The notes: generated by a model from the sequence alone, not told the origin. A stretch of DNA of 64,000 bases from Geminisphaera colitermitum TAV2 (GCF_000171235.2 NZ_ABEA03000195.1:1-64000), one strand, 5' to 3'; counted from the stretch's first letter, positions 36,984-46,233 are shown. A program made the numbers and translations.

Positions 36984-39900
36984 TTATTCTATCTCGATAC
37001 TGTCTTCGTCGAGGGTCAGCGCGGGCTGCACCCAAGTCTTGCTGGTGTTGCCCCTGAAGATGAATCCTTCACCGATATCGAACGCGGGCGCGCCGCCAGC
37101 CGGCCAGTTGCCTGCTATGGTCAACCCATATGCGGTGTATGCATCTTCCGCTCCATTCTGCTTGCTGAAGTTGTCCGACCGGGCGCGGACATAGCCGACT
37201 GCCTCCGGCGTGTTCACTGCCTCGGGATATTGCACCCCCATCAGCAATTCCATGCCTGCGACAATGGTATAGGATCTGGCGGCTTCGGGAACGATGCCGG
37301 CAAAATCCAGCGTCACGGAAGCCGATGCGTTGCCATTGCGTGCCGCCACGGCATAGCCGGCTGGCACCTCCCGGTCTCCTCCGCTCCAGCTACCGGTAAT
37401 TCCTTTGCTCGATGCCGGATACATGTCTCCGGTCTCGATGTTCTGCACGGTGACCGAGGAGCGGTTGGGCAGGGCGGCGAACAGTTGCTGCACCGTCGTC
37501 TTGCTGCTGACCAACTGATGGGCGACCAGCTTCAGGCCGTTGGCCGGGATCGTCACCGCGTAGCGTCCGCCCACGTTGTAGGAGAACTTCGCGTCGGCGT
37601 TGATCGCTCCGCTGGCGAGCGAGGTCGCGCTGGTCACCACCCGGTAAAACTCCGCCGTGGCGGCGCTCTTCGGGAAGGTCAGCGTCGCAACGCCGTAGTC
37701 GTCGAACTGCCCGGCAGTGCCGGACACAAATCCCCACAAGGCAGCGGGGGCTTTCAGTTCTTCCGAAGCATGAAGAGCGTAATAATTGCCCGGCGTGCCG
37801 AGCACATTGATCGTGATCGTGCTGCCGTTGATCACCGGCTCGTCCAGCGTCGCGGGCGCGGCCTCGGCAACGGCCTCGTCCACCGTGATCGTGACGCTGG
37901 CGACCGCGGTGGCGGGCCGCACCACCGTGACGGGGCTGCTCGCCACCATCGCGCCAAGCGCGTTGAAGGCCAGCAGGGTGTAGGCGCCGGGTTCCGTGGC
38001 GATGTAGCTCGTCTGCCCGGTCACGTTCACGCTGCCCGAGGGTGTGACCAGTTGCAGGGTGCTCGCACCGGTGACGCTCCAGTAGAACGTCGAAGTGGGC
38101 TTCGGCTGCGCCGCCACTACGTAGATGTGGCTGCCTGCCGCGAGGCCGGTGAGCGAGTGGCTGCCTTGCGCGACGTTCGTGTTGAGACCGGGGCCGGTCA
38201 CGGTGACCATGCCGGCGTCGATCGCGTTCCACACGAGCGTGGAATCGAGCGGCGCGGTGCCGCTGACCGGGCTCGCGCTGATCGTGGCCGTCGGGACCGG
38301 CGGGTTGCTCACCGTGAAGCTGCCGATGCTGGCGGGCGCTGTCACGGTGACCGTGACCGTCGCGCTCGCGGCGGACGTGGGCAGCGTCACCGTCCTGGTC
38401 TCGGAGACTGTCGCGCCGAGGGTGTTGGTCGCCTGCAGGGTGTAGCTGCCGGATTGCGTGGCGATGTAGCTCGTCTGCCCGGTCACGTTCACGCTGCCCG
38501 AGGGCGTGACGAGCGTGAGCGTGGCCGCGTTGCTCGTCGTCCAGGTGAGGGTGCCGCTGGTCTGCGGCTGCGCCGTCACCGTCCAGGTGTGGGTGCCTGC
38601 CGCGAGACCGGTCACGGCTTGGCTGCCGCTGGGACCCGTCGAGCTGAGGCCGGGGCCGCTCACGGTGACCGAGCTGGCTTCCACGGTCGCCCAGTTTATG
38701 GTCGTATCGAGCGGCGCGGTGCCGGTGTTCGGCGTGGCGTTGAACATCACCACCGAGGGCTGTTTCACGGTGGGGGGCGTGAAGCTGTCGATGCTGGCGG
38801 GCGCGGCGACCGTGATCGTGACGCTGTCGCTCGCGGGGCCGGGCAGGACCACCGTGACGGGGCCGCTGCTGATCGTGCCGGCGGCGTTGGTGACTTGCAG
38901 CGTGTAGCTGCCGGGCTCGGTCACATAATGGCCTGTCTGGCCGGTCACGTCCACGCTGCCCGATGGCGTCAGCAGCGTAAGGGTGAGTGTGCCATCGTCG
39001 GGCTGCACCGACCAGGAGAGCCTCGCGCGGGTCGATGTGGTGGCTGTCACCGTCCAGGTGTGGCTGCCTGCTGGCAGACTGCTGATAAGCTGGCTGCCGG
39101 TGCTCTCGTCAGAGTCGAGGCCGGGGCCGCTCACGGTGACCGAGGCGGCGTTGCCGGTGCTCCACGTCACCGTGGAGGCGAGCGGCGCGGTGCCGCTGGC
39201 CGGGCTCGCGCTGATCGTGGCCGTCGGGACCGGCGGGTTGTCCACCGTGAAGCTGCCGATTACCGGCGGGACCGGGGTTTGCACGATGGCGACGATGCCT
39301 TCGGTGTAGAGGCGGTCGAAGTTCCACTCGAGCCCGGCTCCCAGCGGGGCGCTGCTCGTGTCGATGGTGGCAAAGGTGCCGGTGCGCGCAGTGAAGTCGA
39401 AGAGCTTCCACTCGGCACCCGCGACCGCCGCGAAGCCGTCGCCGGGCACCAGCATCAGCGTGCCGCCGAAGACGATCTCGCCCGCATCGACCCGGCCGTT
39501 GTCGCCCGCGGCCCCCAAGATGGAACCGACGATGCTGCCGGCGGCGATCGTCACCTCGTCCGCCGTCACCCGGCCGGGCGTGCGCAGGACCACGCCGTTG
39601 GCGCTGTTGCCCGCTGCGCCCAGGTAGACGGCGTTGGCCGTGAGCTCGCCTTCGATGTCGAGCCAGTTGTAGGCGGAGCCGGCGTTCTTGCCGATGTAAA
39701 CGGCCGCGCCCGCGGCGGTGACGTTGGCGGTGTCGGCGATGCCGGTGGCGGCGTTACGGCCCAGCATCACGTGGTTGCTGCTGGTGTTTTCGCCGATCAC
39801 CCAGTCGCCCTGCGACACGAAGCTCAGCCCGCCGGTCCACATCTCGCCCGCGCCCGTATCCAGCGTCGTGAAGGCCCGGATGTCGCCCGCGTAGGCTTTG

Positions 39901-41204
39901 CCGGTGGCGACACCATTCACTTGGGCGTTACGCGCACCGATCACGAAGATGTCGCCCTCCATGCTCACCGAATAGCCGAAGTTGTCACTCGCCGCGCCGT
40001 CGGAGGCGAGGAGCTTCACGTCCTGGTTCACCGTGCCGCTCTTCCCGGAGAGCCCCTTAAAATAATAGGCCGCTCCCGTATCGGCCACATTGCCGTCACC
40101 TAGAACAGCCCCGACCAGGGCGTTGTCGGCTGACAGGCTCACCGAAAGGCCGAAGTTGTCACTCGCCGCGCCGTCGGAGGCGAGGAGCTTCACGTCCTGG
40201 TTCACCGTGCCGCTCTTCCCGGAGAGCCCCTTGAAATAATAGGCCGATCCCGAAGCGCTCCCCCTGTCGTCATCCCCCTGAGCCCCGGCCAAGGCGCGGT
40301 CGCCCGACAGGCTCACCGACCAACCGAAGCTGTCATTCGGCGCGCCGTCGGAGGCGAGGAGCTTCACGTCCTGCGTCACCACCGTAGTGCCGGCCGAGAC
40401 CGCGCTGTCCAGCCCCTTGAAATAATAGGCCGAGCCGGAATCGGGCGCATTGCCGTCATTCCCATCAGCCCCGGCCAAGGCGCTGTCGCCCGACAGGCTC
40501 ACCGACCGGCCGAAATTGTCATTCGGCACGACGTCGGAGGCGAGGAGCTTCACATTCTCGTTCACCTTGCCGCTCTTACCGTCCAGCGCCTTGTAGTAAT
40601 AGGCCGCACCCGTAGAGCTCCCCCTCTGATAAGCCCCGGCCAAGGCGCTGTCGCCCGACAGGCTCACCGACTGGCCGAAGCGGTCCGACGGCGCGCCGTC
40701 GGAGGCGAGGAGCTTCACGTCCTCGTTCACCACCTGGGTGCCGGCCGAGATCGCGCTGTCCAGCCCCTTGTAATAATAGATCGATCCCGAATCGGGTCCC
40801 TTGTCGTCATCATATATAGCCGAGACCAAGGCGCGGTCGCCCGACAGGCTCACCGAAGTGCCGAAGTAGTCAGCCGTAAAGCCATCGGAGGCGAGGAGCT
40901 TCACGTTTTGGGCCATGGTCACCACGCTATTCCCGGGGATCCCCCTGAAATAATAGGCCGATCCCGATTCGGTCCCATTATCGTCATCCCCTCGAGCCCC
41001 GGCCAAGGCGCGGTTCTCCGACAGGCTCACCGACCAACCGAATTGGTCACCCGTCGCGCCGTCGGAGGCGGTGAGGGTGGAGGCGCGGGCGTGGGGAGCG
41101 GTGAAGGCGAGGAGCGCGAGGCCAGTGGCGAGGGCGCCGGATGCTCCGAGTAAAAGCAAGGCGCGCCGGAGCGTGCCTGTAGTATTTGTTTTTGGTATTT
41201 TCAT
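36984..41204 (-). CDS. Large secreted FG-GAP and Ig-like repeat protein
   Basis: Protein of 1406 residues with a signal peptide (ALLLLGASGALATGLALLAF). Residues about 45-430 carry seven FG-GAP units of the form FGxSVSLSGDxALAGA, each with a DDDxGxxSGSAYYFKG segment, likely a seven-bladed integrin-type propeller. Residues about 430-650 are beta-solenoid-like (GRNAATGIADTANVTAAGAA). Residues about 650-1080 hold three near-identical Ig-like units (VPTATISASPASGTAPL, TPSGSVNVTGQTSYIAT). The C-terminal 320 residues are unassigned; no PEP-CTERM tail. An adhesin or surface glycan-binding role is plausible. The DNA repeats are similar enough to recombine. C8 run 58 bp upstream on the coding strand. 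Confidence 0.82.
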   Translation of the reverse strand: MKIPKTNTTGTLRRALLLLGASGALATGLALLAFTAPHARASTLTASDGATGDQFGWSVSLSENRALAGARGDDDNGTESGSAYYFRGIPGNSVVTMAQNVKLLASDGFTADYFGTSVSLSGDRALVSAIYDDDKGPDSGSIYYYKGLDSAISAGTQVVNEDVKLLASDGAPSDRFGQSVSLSGDSALAGAYQRGSSTGAAYYYKALDGKSGKVNENVKLLASDVVPNDNFGRSVSLSGDSALAGADGNDGNAPDSGSAYYFKGLDSAVSAGTTVVTQDVKLLASDGAPNDSFGWSVSLSGDRALAGAQGDDDRGSASGSAYYFKGLSGKSGTVNQDVKLLASDGAASDNFGLSVSLSADNALVGAVLGDGNVADTGAAYYFKGLSGKSGTVNQDVKLLASDGAASDNFGYSVSMEGDIFVIGARNAQVNGVATGKAYAGDIRAFTTLDTGAGEMWTGGLSFVSQGDWVIGENTSSNHVMLGRNAATGIADTANVTAAGAAVYIGKNAGSAYNWLDIEGELTANAVYLGAAGNSANGVVLRTPGRVTADEVTIAAGSIVGSILGAAGDNGRVDAGEIVFGGTLMLVPGDGFAAVAGAEWKLFDFTARTGTFATIDTSSAPLGAGLEWNFDRLYTEGIVAIVQTPVPPVIGSFTVDNPPVPTATISASPASGTAPLASTVTWSTGNAASVTVSGPGLDSDESTGSQLISSLPAGSHTWTVTATTSTRARLSWSVQPDDGTLTLTLLTPSGSVDVTGQTGHYVTEPGSYTLQVTNAAGTISSGPVTVVLPGPASDSVTITVAAPASIDSFTPPTVKQPSVVMFNATPNTGTAPLDTTINWATVEASSVTVSGPGLSSTGPSGSQAVTGLAAGTHTWTVTAQPQTSGTLTWTTSNAATLTLVTPSGSVNVTGQTSYIATQSGSYTLQATNTLGATVSETRTVTLPTSAASATVTVTVTAPASIGSFTVSNPPVPTATISASPVSGTAPLDSTLVWNAIDAGMVTVTGPGLNTNVAQGSHSLTGLAAGSHIYVVAAQPKPTSTFYWSVTGASTLQLVTPSGSVNVTGQTSYIATEPGAYTLLAFNALGAMVASSPVTVVRPATAVASVTITVDEAVAEAAPATLDEPVINGSTITINVLGTPGNYYALHASEELKAPAALWGFVSGTAGQFDDYGVATLTFPKSAATAEFYRVVTSATSLASGAINADAKFSYNVGGRYAVTIPANGLKLVAHQLVSSKTTVQQLFAALPNRSSVTVQNIETGDMYPASSKGITGSWSGGDREVPAGYAVAARNGNASASVTLDFAGIVPEAARSYTIVAGMELLMGVQYPEAVNTPEAVGYVRARSDNFSKQNGAEDAYTAYGLTIAGNWPAGGAPAFDIGEGFIFRGNTSKTWVQPALTLDEDSIEIE

Positions 41205-41292
41205 AGGTGCGGGAGGAAAGGGGGGAGAGGAATTAATAATTAAGAATTTAAGAATGAGGAGCGGGGGGGGAGTGGCGCGGGGAGGATGGCGG

Positions 41293-42018
41293 TCAGCTCT
41301 GGGTGCGGCCCTGGCGGAGGAAGAGGGTGAGGCGGGTTTCGGCGCCGATGGGCTGGCCGTCCTTGCCGATGAGGCGGAAGGTGTAGTCGCGCTGTTCCTC
41401 GCGGTCGGCGGGCGCGGGGCGCGGGTCGGTGATGTGCGCCTCGGCGGTGCTGAGCACGAGCACGCTCCCCTGATCGTCGTGATAATCGCAATGCACCACG
41501 AGCGCCTTGGCGGGCGCAGGGATGCTGGCGACGAAGCGCTGGAGGTTGCCGTCGAACTGCGCCCGCACGTGGCTCTGCACCGTGGCGGGGTCGGGGCTGC
41601 TCTTGCCGAGAGGTGTCAGGCGCAGGGCGCGCTTGATGTCGTCGGTGCATTTGACGTTGTCGATAAACCCGTCGATCAGCGTGAAGGCCTGGGTGAAGAA
41701 GCCGCCGTTGGGCAGCGACTGGTTGGCAGTCGGTCCGGTGGGCGTGGTGTTGGGGCGCACGAAAAGCTCCGCTCCCATGGGGGCCCAGGCGGCGCGTTCC
41801 TTGTCCGCCGTGCGTTCGCGGGCGATGATCTGCGCGTTGTTTTGCCAGGTTTCGGTCGCCACCCAAGTGCCCCAGGTGGCATGGAGCTGGTCAAAGGCGT
41901 CGTTGCTGATGCCCAGCGTGGTCTTGAAGTTGGGCAGCTCGGTGACGAAATTGAGCCCCCATTCGCGCTGCTCTTTTTCGGTCGTCGGGAAGTAATTGCG
42001 GTTGATGTGTCGGGTCAT
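41293..42018 (-). CDS. Unknown protein, about 241 residues
   Basis: I do not recognise the family. No signal peptide or membrane segment. It opens MTRHINRNYFPTTEKEQREW and continues with a helical first half (LHATWGTWVATETWQNNAQI) and a beta-rich C-terminus ending in IGAETRLTLFLRQGR. Codon use looks genuine. It is 88 bp upstream of the FG-GAP gene on the same strand and probably cotranscribed with it, so it may be connected to that surface protein. The 5' side is a repeat-rich 1.7-kb stretch. Confidence 0.7.
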   Translation of the reverse strand: MTRHINRNYFPTTEKEQREWGLNFVTELPNFKTTLGISNDAFDQLHATWGTWVATETWQNNAQIIARERTADKERAAWAPMGAELFVRPNTTPTGPTANQSLPNGGFFTQAFTLIDGFIDNVKCTDDIKRALRLTPLGKSSPDPATVQSHVRAQFDGNLQRFVASIPAPAKALVVHCDYHDDQGSVLVLSTAEAHITDPRPAPADREEQRDYTFRLIGKDGQPIGAETRLTLFLRQGRTQS

Positions 42019-42069
42019 GATTGTGGTGATTACGGGTTACAGGCGGGTGCGATCCAAAGTCGGTTCGGA

Positions 42070-42265
42070 GTGGCGCGGGCGTCCCGCCCGCAACGTGCTT
42101 CCCGTAGCGCAGGCGTCTCGCCTGCAATCCATAGGATGCGCGAAGCGCGGTGCTCTCTTCTGCTTTTTGCTGATTGTGTTATTTGGGAAAGCGGCGCTTC
42201 GCGCAATAGACTGACTTGCAGGCAGGATGCCTGCGCTACGCTTATGCCACGGGCGTCCCGCCCGC
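42070..42265. repeat. GC-rich palindromic repeat element
   Basis: Left arm gtggcgcgggcgtcccgccc, then gcaggcgtctcgcctgc, an inner gcgcgaagcgcgg / gcggcgcttcgcgc pair, then gcaggcaggatgcctgcgctac and gggcgtcccgcccgc. Same modular build as the element at 35792. It lies just upstream of the unknown gene starting at 42018. Confidence 0.85.
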
Positions 42266-42360
42266 AGGCAGGGTTACAGGTGACGGAGAGCGGGCGGAAC
42301 GGCGTCCCCGTGCCAGGGACGGCAAAATCGCCCGTCCCTTTCATTGTACCGGAAAAAAGG

Positions 42361-42870
42361 ATGCCGGTACCCGACGGTACAGCGCCGGGGACATCGGGTA
42401 CAACGCCTGTACCCGATGGTACAGCACCAGGGACGAATGTCCCCGCCCTTGTACTTTTGTGTCCAGCGTCAGGGACATCGGGGACAGGGCCGGGGACATC
42501 GGGTACAATGGCAGGGACATCCGGTACAATGCCTGTACCCGACGGTACAGGGCCGGGGACGGATAAAAATGCCCCGAAACGGTTTGTCCCTGCGCCTGTA
42601 CCCGTTGTCCCTGACGCTGGACAAAGAAAAAGTGGCGCACTTTTTTCTGGTACAGGCGTTGTACCCGATGTCCCCGGCATTGTACCGGATGTCCCTGCCA
42701 TTGTACCCGACGGTACCGGGGCAGTACCGTTTCGTAATGGTGCCTTTTGGGCGGGTTTCGGGCCGGGGAAAAAAGGTTTCGGGCCTGTACCGTCGGCAAC
42801 CGGGACGAAACAGTCGGGGACCGGAACAAAACAATCGGGAACCGGGGCAAAACAGAAAGGTAATGCCTCC
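42361..42870. repeat. Mosaic of GTAC/GTCCC inverted-repeat units, no gene
   Basis: A dense block of short units such as gggacatcgggtac and gtacccgacggtac in both orientations. Perfect inverted pairs: 42387-42413 with 42649-42675 (27 bp), 42500-42533 with 42676-42709 (34 bp), 42461-42476 with 42607-42622 (16 bp). It is open in several frames but the translation is low-complexity (VPDVPAIVPDVPG), with no domain. No direct repeats of CRISPR type. Confidence 0.8.
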
Positions 42871-42909
42871 AAACATCTGATGTTACGCGGACGACCAAGG
42901 AGCGCCCAA

Positions 42910-43182
42910 GGAGCGGCGGCATCCTGCCGCCGGTTCAAAGTGGCGCGGGCGTCCCGCCCGCATTCCGATGGAGCGCAGGCGTCCCGCCTGCAATCCAGCC
43001 TGCTGCGCGAAGCGCCGCACTCCATAAAAGTCACCGCGCTTCGCGCTATAGACAAGATGGCAGGCGGGACGCCTGCGCTACGCACGGAGCGGGCGTCCCG
43101 CCCGCTTTGCAACAGGATGCGGGCGATTGGCAGAAAAAGCCCGCACCACTCCGGAATATCGGCGGCAGGATGCCGCCGCTCC
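42910..43182. repeat. Nested palindromic repeat with 22-bp terminal inverted repeats
   Basis: Perfect 22-bp termini (42910-42931 and 43161-43182) enclose a copy of the element seen at 35792, including 90 bp identical to 35872-35961. The MITE-like outline is suggestive, but no target-site duplication was established. Beyond it, 43183-43766 holds T-rich hairpins and another repeat; no gene is supported. Confidence 0.85.
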
Positions 43183-43549
43183 CTGCGACTCCTGCGTAAC
43201 TTCCGTAAATCGGAATTCCCTAAATCCGCATTAGAAAAATTGCTGGGGGGGGTAACGTAACTGGCACTACAGTCAAGCACTTCCGCAATCTTTTCCGTCG
43301 TGTTCTGCACCGCAATCTTCACGCAAACCGTGCCCGCAACCCGGCGGGCGGGAGCGGCGAGCGGTGCAGCGTGGCGGTGGTTGGCGGGCAGGCGGTGGTT
43401 CACGGAAAAGCACACTCTACCGGAATCCCGACAGGGGGGGAAGCTAGGCAAAACCCTGCACATTACCCACGCTAATACCTTGCTTTTCTTTCCTTAGCGC
43501 GTGCCGGCAAGCCACATCCGCAAAAAAACCTCTCCGGGGTGAAAAGCCG

Positions 43550-43604
43550 CCCGAAAAATTTTTTTCGGGTTTCCGGATTTTTTTACCCCCGGTTTTTTTC
43601 CGGG
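43550..43604. repeat. Two T-rich hairpins, possible bidirectional terminator
   Basis: CCCGAAAAA (43550-43558) pairs with TTTTTCGGG (43561-43569), and CCCGG-T7-CCGGG is at 43588-43604. A/T-rich stems in otherwise GC-rich DNA downstream of sufE. Confidence 0.5.
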
Positions 43605-43616
43605 CTACGGAATGCC

Positions 43617-43716
43617 TGGCGCGGGCGTCCCGCCCGCTGTAGGGGCGTCGCTTGCGACGCCCGCGCCACTCCGAACCGGCGGCAGGATGCCGGCGCTCCC
43701 AGGCGCTACCGCGCCA
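43617..43716. repeat. GC-rich palindromic repeat element
   Basis: tggcgcgggcgtcccgcccg, gtcgcttgcgac, gcggcaggatgccggcgct and a closing ctaccgcgcca. Family member lying 50 bp past the SufE stop codon. Confidence 0.82.
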
Positions 43717-43766
43717 AATCCAACCTTTTCCGCCTGTCCCCTCCCCCCTCCCCGCTCCGCAGCAAC

Positions 43767-44189
43767 CTACGCCCACCGCGCCGCCCGCGCCTTGATGTGC
43801 GCCCGCGCCCCCGCCAGTCCGTTGCGACGTGTTGGCGTCAAATCGCGCAACAAGCCCAACTGCTCCAACACCACAGGTTCTGTTGCCACGATTTCCTCCG
43901 CACTCGCGCCATCGTAAATCTCGCAAAGCAACGCGATCAACCCCTTGACCAACGGCGAATCCGCATCCCCGCGCACCCGCATCCCCCCGTCGGCCGCAGG
44001 AGACACCGCGATCCAAACCGCGGAGACGCATGCCTTCACTCGATTCTCCTCCGTCCGCTCCCCCTCCCCCAGCGGAGCCAGTCCCCGCGCCCGATCAACG
44101 ACCGCCGCGAGGCGTTCCTGAGAATTTTCAATGATGCCCAAGTCTTCGATCAACCGGGCCTGTCTGGCGGCAACAGATGCGACTGACAT
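43767..44189 (-). CDS. sufE: SufE-family Fe-S assembly protein
   Basis: Start at ATG 44189 (MSVASVAARQARLIEDLGII), 140 residues. Family pattern: ARLIEDLGIIENSQERLAAV, VDRARGLAPLGEGERTEENR, the sulfur-accepting Cys in VKACVSAVWI (about residue 68), DADSPLVKGLIALLCEIYDG and FLEQLGL-like VLEQLGLLRDLTPTRRNGL. SufE takes persulfide sulfur from the SufS desulfurase; no suf genes are adjacent here. Divergent from the peroxiredoxin with a 131-bp gap. Confidence 0.92.
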   Translation of the reverse strand: MSVASVAARQARLIEDLGIIENSQERLAAVVDRARGLAPLGEGERTEENRVKACVSAVWIAVSPAADGGMRVRGDADSPLVKGLIALLCEIYDGASAEEIVATEPVVLEQLGLLRDLTPTRRNGLAGARAHIKARAARWA

Positions 44190-44320
44190 GATGTTTGACG
44201 ATAAAACTGCATTCTCCCTGCGAACCGAGGCGAGCACGAAGTCGGATAATAGAACCCCTGTTGCGAAAATGCGCCCCCTGCATTAATTCCCACCTGATCC
44301 ACCTTGCACCACCAGCACAC

Positions 44321-44890
44321 ATGAAACCCAACCATCACCAGTCCGGCCCTTATGCCATCCGCCGCCTCCGTTCGCTCGCCACTGTCATTTTTATCATGAG
44401 CCTGATCCCATTTGTCACCACCACCGCCCAGTCCGCGCCCCTTGATGCCGGCGCCGACGCGCCGCACGTTTCCGCCACCACGGAGACGGGAGCCAAAATC
44501 AACCTCGCCGACGTGTATTCCAAAAACACCTACACGCTCGTCTTTTTTTATCCCAAAGCCTTCACCGGCGGATGCACCGCGCAGAGCTGTTCATTGCGCG
44601 ACGGCTACGAATCCCTCGCCGCCCTCGGTGTGGCAATCATCGGAGTGAGCACGGATAACGTGGAGACACAACGACGCTTCAAGGAGGAAAACCGCCTGCC
44701 CTACACGCTTCTGGCCGACACTGACAAAACGGTTGCCCAAGCCTTCGGCCAGCCCTCCGGCGGACGCGCCAGCCGCCAGGCGTATTTGATTAAAGACAAC
44801 AAAATCATCTACGCCGACCACAAGGGCACCACATCCAAACAAGCCGAGACAATCCTCGCCTTCATCAAGGACGCGGCGGCGGCGAAATAG
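44321..44890 (+). CDS. Exported peroxiredoxin, Bcp/PrxQ type
   Basis: From ATG 44321 (MKPNHHQSGPYAIRRLRSLA), 189 residues with a signal peptide or anchor (SLATVIFIMSLIPFVTTTAQ). AhpC/TSA fold: DAPHVSATTETGAKINLADV, then FFYPKAFTGGCTAQSCSLRD with peroxidatic Cys in GGCT and resolving Cys five residues on, the atypical 2-Cys arrangement of PrxQ. GVSTDNVETQRRFKEENRLP and AYLIKDNKIIYADHKG complete it. It reduces peroxides outside the cytoplasm if the signal is functional. The 3' end overlaps the convergent regulator by 26 bp. Confidence 0.9.
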   Translation: MKPNHHQSGPYAIRRLRSLATVIFIMSLIPFVTTTAQSAPLDAGADAPHVSATTETGAKINLADVYSKNTYTLVFFYPKAFTGGCTAQSCSLRDGYESLAALGVAIIGVSTDNVETQRRFKEENRLPYTLLADTDKTVAQAFGQPSGGRASRQAYLIKDNKIIYADHKGTTSKQAETILAFIKDAAAAK

Positions 44891-46049
44891 CGGCACCCGT
44901 CTCAACCACTCCCAACGTCTGACCCGGTATCAGATTAGGAATGACAAAGGTCGATTCCAACGTGGACTGTCCCGCCGCCACCTTTTGCACAAGGCGGGCA
45001 ATGGACTTCGCCAGCGAGCGAATATCGAACACATAGCGCGCCGGTTCCGGCGTGCAATTTGCCAGATACGGATCGGCGTCGCGGCACACCAGCGACACCT
45101 CGCCCGGCACATCAATGCCCTGGCGGAGCAAGTGCGTTTGCACCGTGAGAAAACACGCGGGATCGGCGATCAACCACGCCGTCGGACGCGGGCTCCTCGC
45201 CAGCAACCGGTCCGCCAGCCGGCACAAATCCGCCACCGTGCCATCATGGTGCGCCACACTTGCGACCGCGTCCTGCCCCCCTGCGGTTCCCGCGCCCTCC
45301 AGAAAACCAACGCGACTCTCGATATCCCCGCCCCGTTCCTGCCGGTTGAGCACAAACACCAGTTGCCGGTGCCCCAGCCGAAGCATTTGCGTTGCCGCGT
45401 GGTGACACGACGCGCGGTAGTTGAAATCCACATGCGGCAGGCTCCCCGCCTCATGCAACGTGCCCACGATCACCGCCCGCAACCGCTGACCCACGCACCA
45501 CCGCTGCATGGCCGGGCTTGAGTAGGGCAACACCCAGCAATCATGCCGGACCGACGCTGCGAGTTTCCGAAAATACGCCAGAGCCGTTGCGTTGCCCGCG
45601 AATTGTTTGTGATAAACCTGCATCGAGATTCCCCGTTCGTAGAGAATCCGGCGCAGATCATCGATCCATAGAATCGTGCGATGCCGCAGATGCTCCATTT
45701 CAAGCGGCAGCAGCAAGCCCACCGAAGCTGCGCGCCCGCCGCTGCTCCCTCCCCCCCCCCCCCCGATTGCATTTGCCCGCGCCCCCACCCTTGCATCGCT
45801 GCTGCCCCGCCGCCGCCGCTTCCGTGCCACCTGCGTTCCCTGCCGACTGCGCTCCGCAACCCAACCCTCCTGCTGCAACGTTTCCAACGCCGCCCGCACC
45901 GTCCGCCTGCTAACCCCAGCCTGTTCAGCCAGCACGCGCTCTCCCGGCAGTTGCCCCGCCCACTCCCCCGCCTGTAAACGCTCCCGCAAGTATTCCGCGA
46001 TTTGGGTGGATCGAAGTTGATAGGGGCGGCGGGAAACAGTGTTCGGCAT
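44865..46049 (-). CDS. GntR-type regulator with periplasmic-binding-like sensor (regulator 1)
   Basis: Protein of 394 residues. Winged HTH of GntR type at residues about 12-76 (STQIAEYLRERLQAGEWAGQ, LPGERVLAEQAGVSRRTVRA, LETLQQEGWVAERSRQGTQV), a basic Gly-rich linker coded by a C14/G14 run, and a LacI-like ligand domain (SVGLLLPLEMEHLRHRTILW, MLRLGHRQLVFVLNRQ, VSLVCRDADPYLANCTPEPA). Paralogue of the regulator at 46690. A 19-bp near-palindrome begins on its start codon, so autoregulation is likely; the same element marks the genes downstream. Ligand unknown. Confidence 0.88.
   Translation of the reverse strand: MPNTVSRRPYQLRSTQIAEYLRERLQAGEWAGQLPGERVLAEQAGVSRRTVRAALETLQQEGWVAERSRQGTQVARKRRRRGSSDARVGARANAIGGGGGGSSGGRAASVGLLLPLEMEHLRHRTILWIDDLRRILYERGISMQVYHKQFAGNATALAYFRKLAASVRHDCWVLPYSSPAMQRWCVGQRLRAVIVGTLHEAGSLPHVDFNYRASCHHAATQMLRLGHRQLVFVLNRQERGGDIESRVGFLEGAGTAGGQDAVASVAHHDGTVADLCRLADRLLARSPRPTAWLIADPACFLTVQTHLLRQGIDVPGEVSLVCRDADPYLANCTPEPARYVFDIRSLAKSIARLVQKVAAGQSTLESTFVIPNLIPGQTLGVVETGAAISPPPRP
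45751..45764. repeat. C14 homopolymer in GntR linker
   Basis: G14 on the coding strand, between the DNA-binding and sensor domains. A slip would leave a DNA-binding domain without a sensor. Confidence 0.9.
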
Positions 46050-46085
46050 GGTCTCTTTATGAAACCATTCATGCCGCTTGTGAAT
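46049..46085 (+). promoter_or_regulatory. Shared operator-like element, site A
   Basis: TGGTCTCTTTATGAAACCA (46049-46067), 9 bp, then CTTGTGAAT (46077-46085). The first base is part of the start codon of regulator 1 (minus strand). One of five related copies. Confidence 0.7.
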
Positions 46086-46233
46086 CCTCCTTTTCAGAAA
46101 AGTATCTATTCTAAAATCAATTCCATTTCAGAACACGATTCCCCACATTTCACTTACATCCAAAGAATAACATTATTCTAAACGGTTCTTCGACGTTTTC
46201 AGTGGAAACTCGATAAGTTGATATAGCGGGAGT

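Noticed and set aside
36915-40103. 1062-codon plus-strand frame opposite the FG-GAP gene
   Set aside because: Arg/Gly/Asp-rich shadow of the FG-GAP coding strand in GC-rich DNA.
42361-42870. CRISPR array
   Set aside because: Units vary in length and orientation, with no constant repeat-spacer spacing and no cas genes.
41071-43260. 729-codon plus-strand open frame
   Set aside because: It crosses the unknown gene antisense and repeat elements; the translation is low-complexity with no domain.
42030-43463. 477-codon minus-strand open frame over the GTAC/GTCCC mosaic
   Set aside because: Pro/Val/Gly-rich repeats directly reflect DNA palindromes; no signal, domain or plausible start region.
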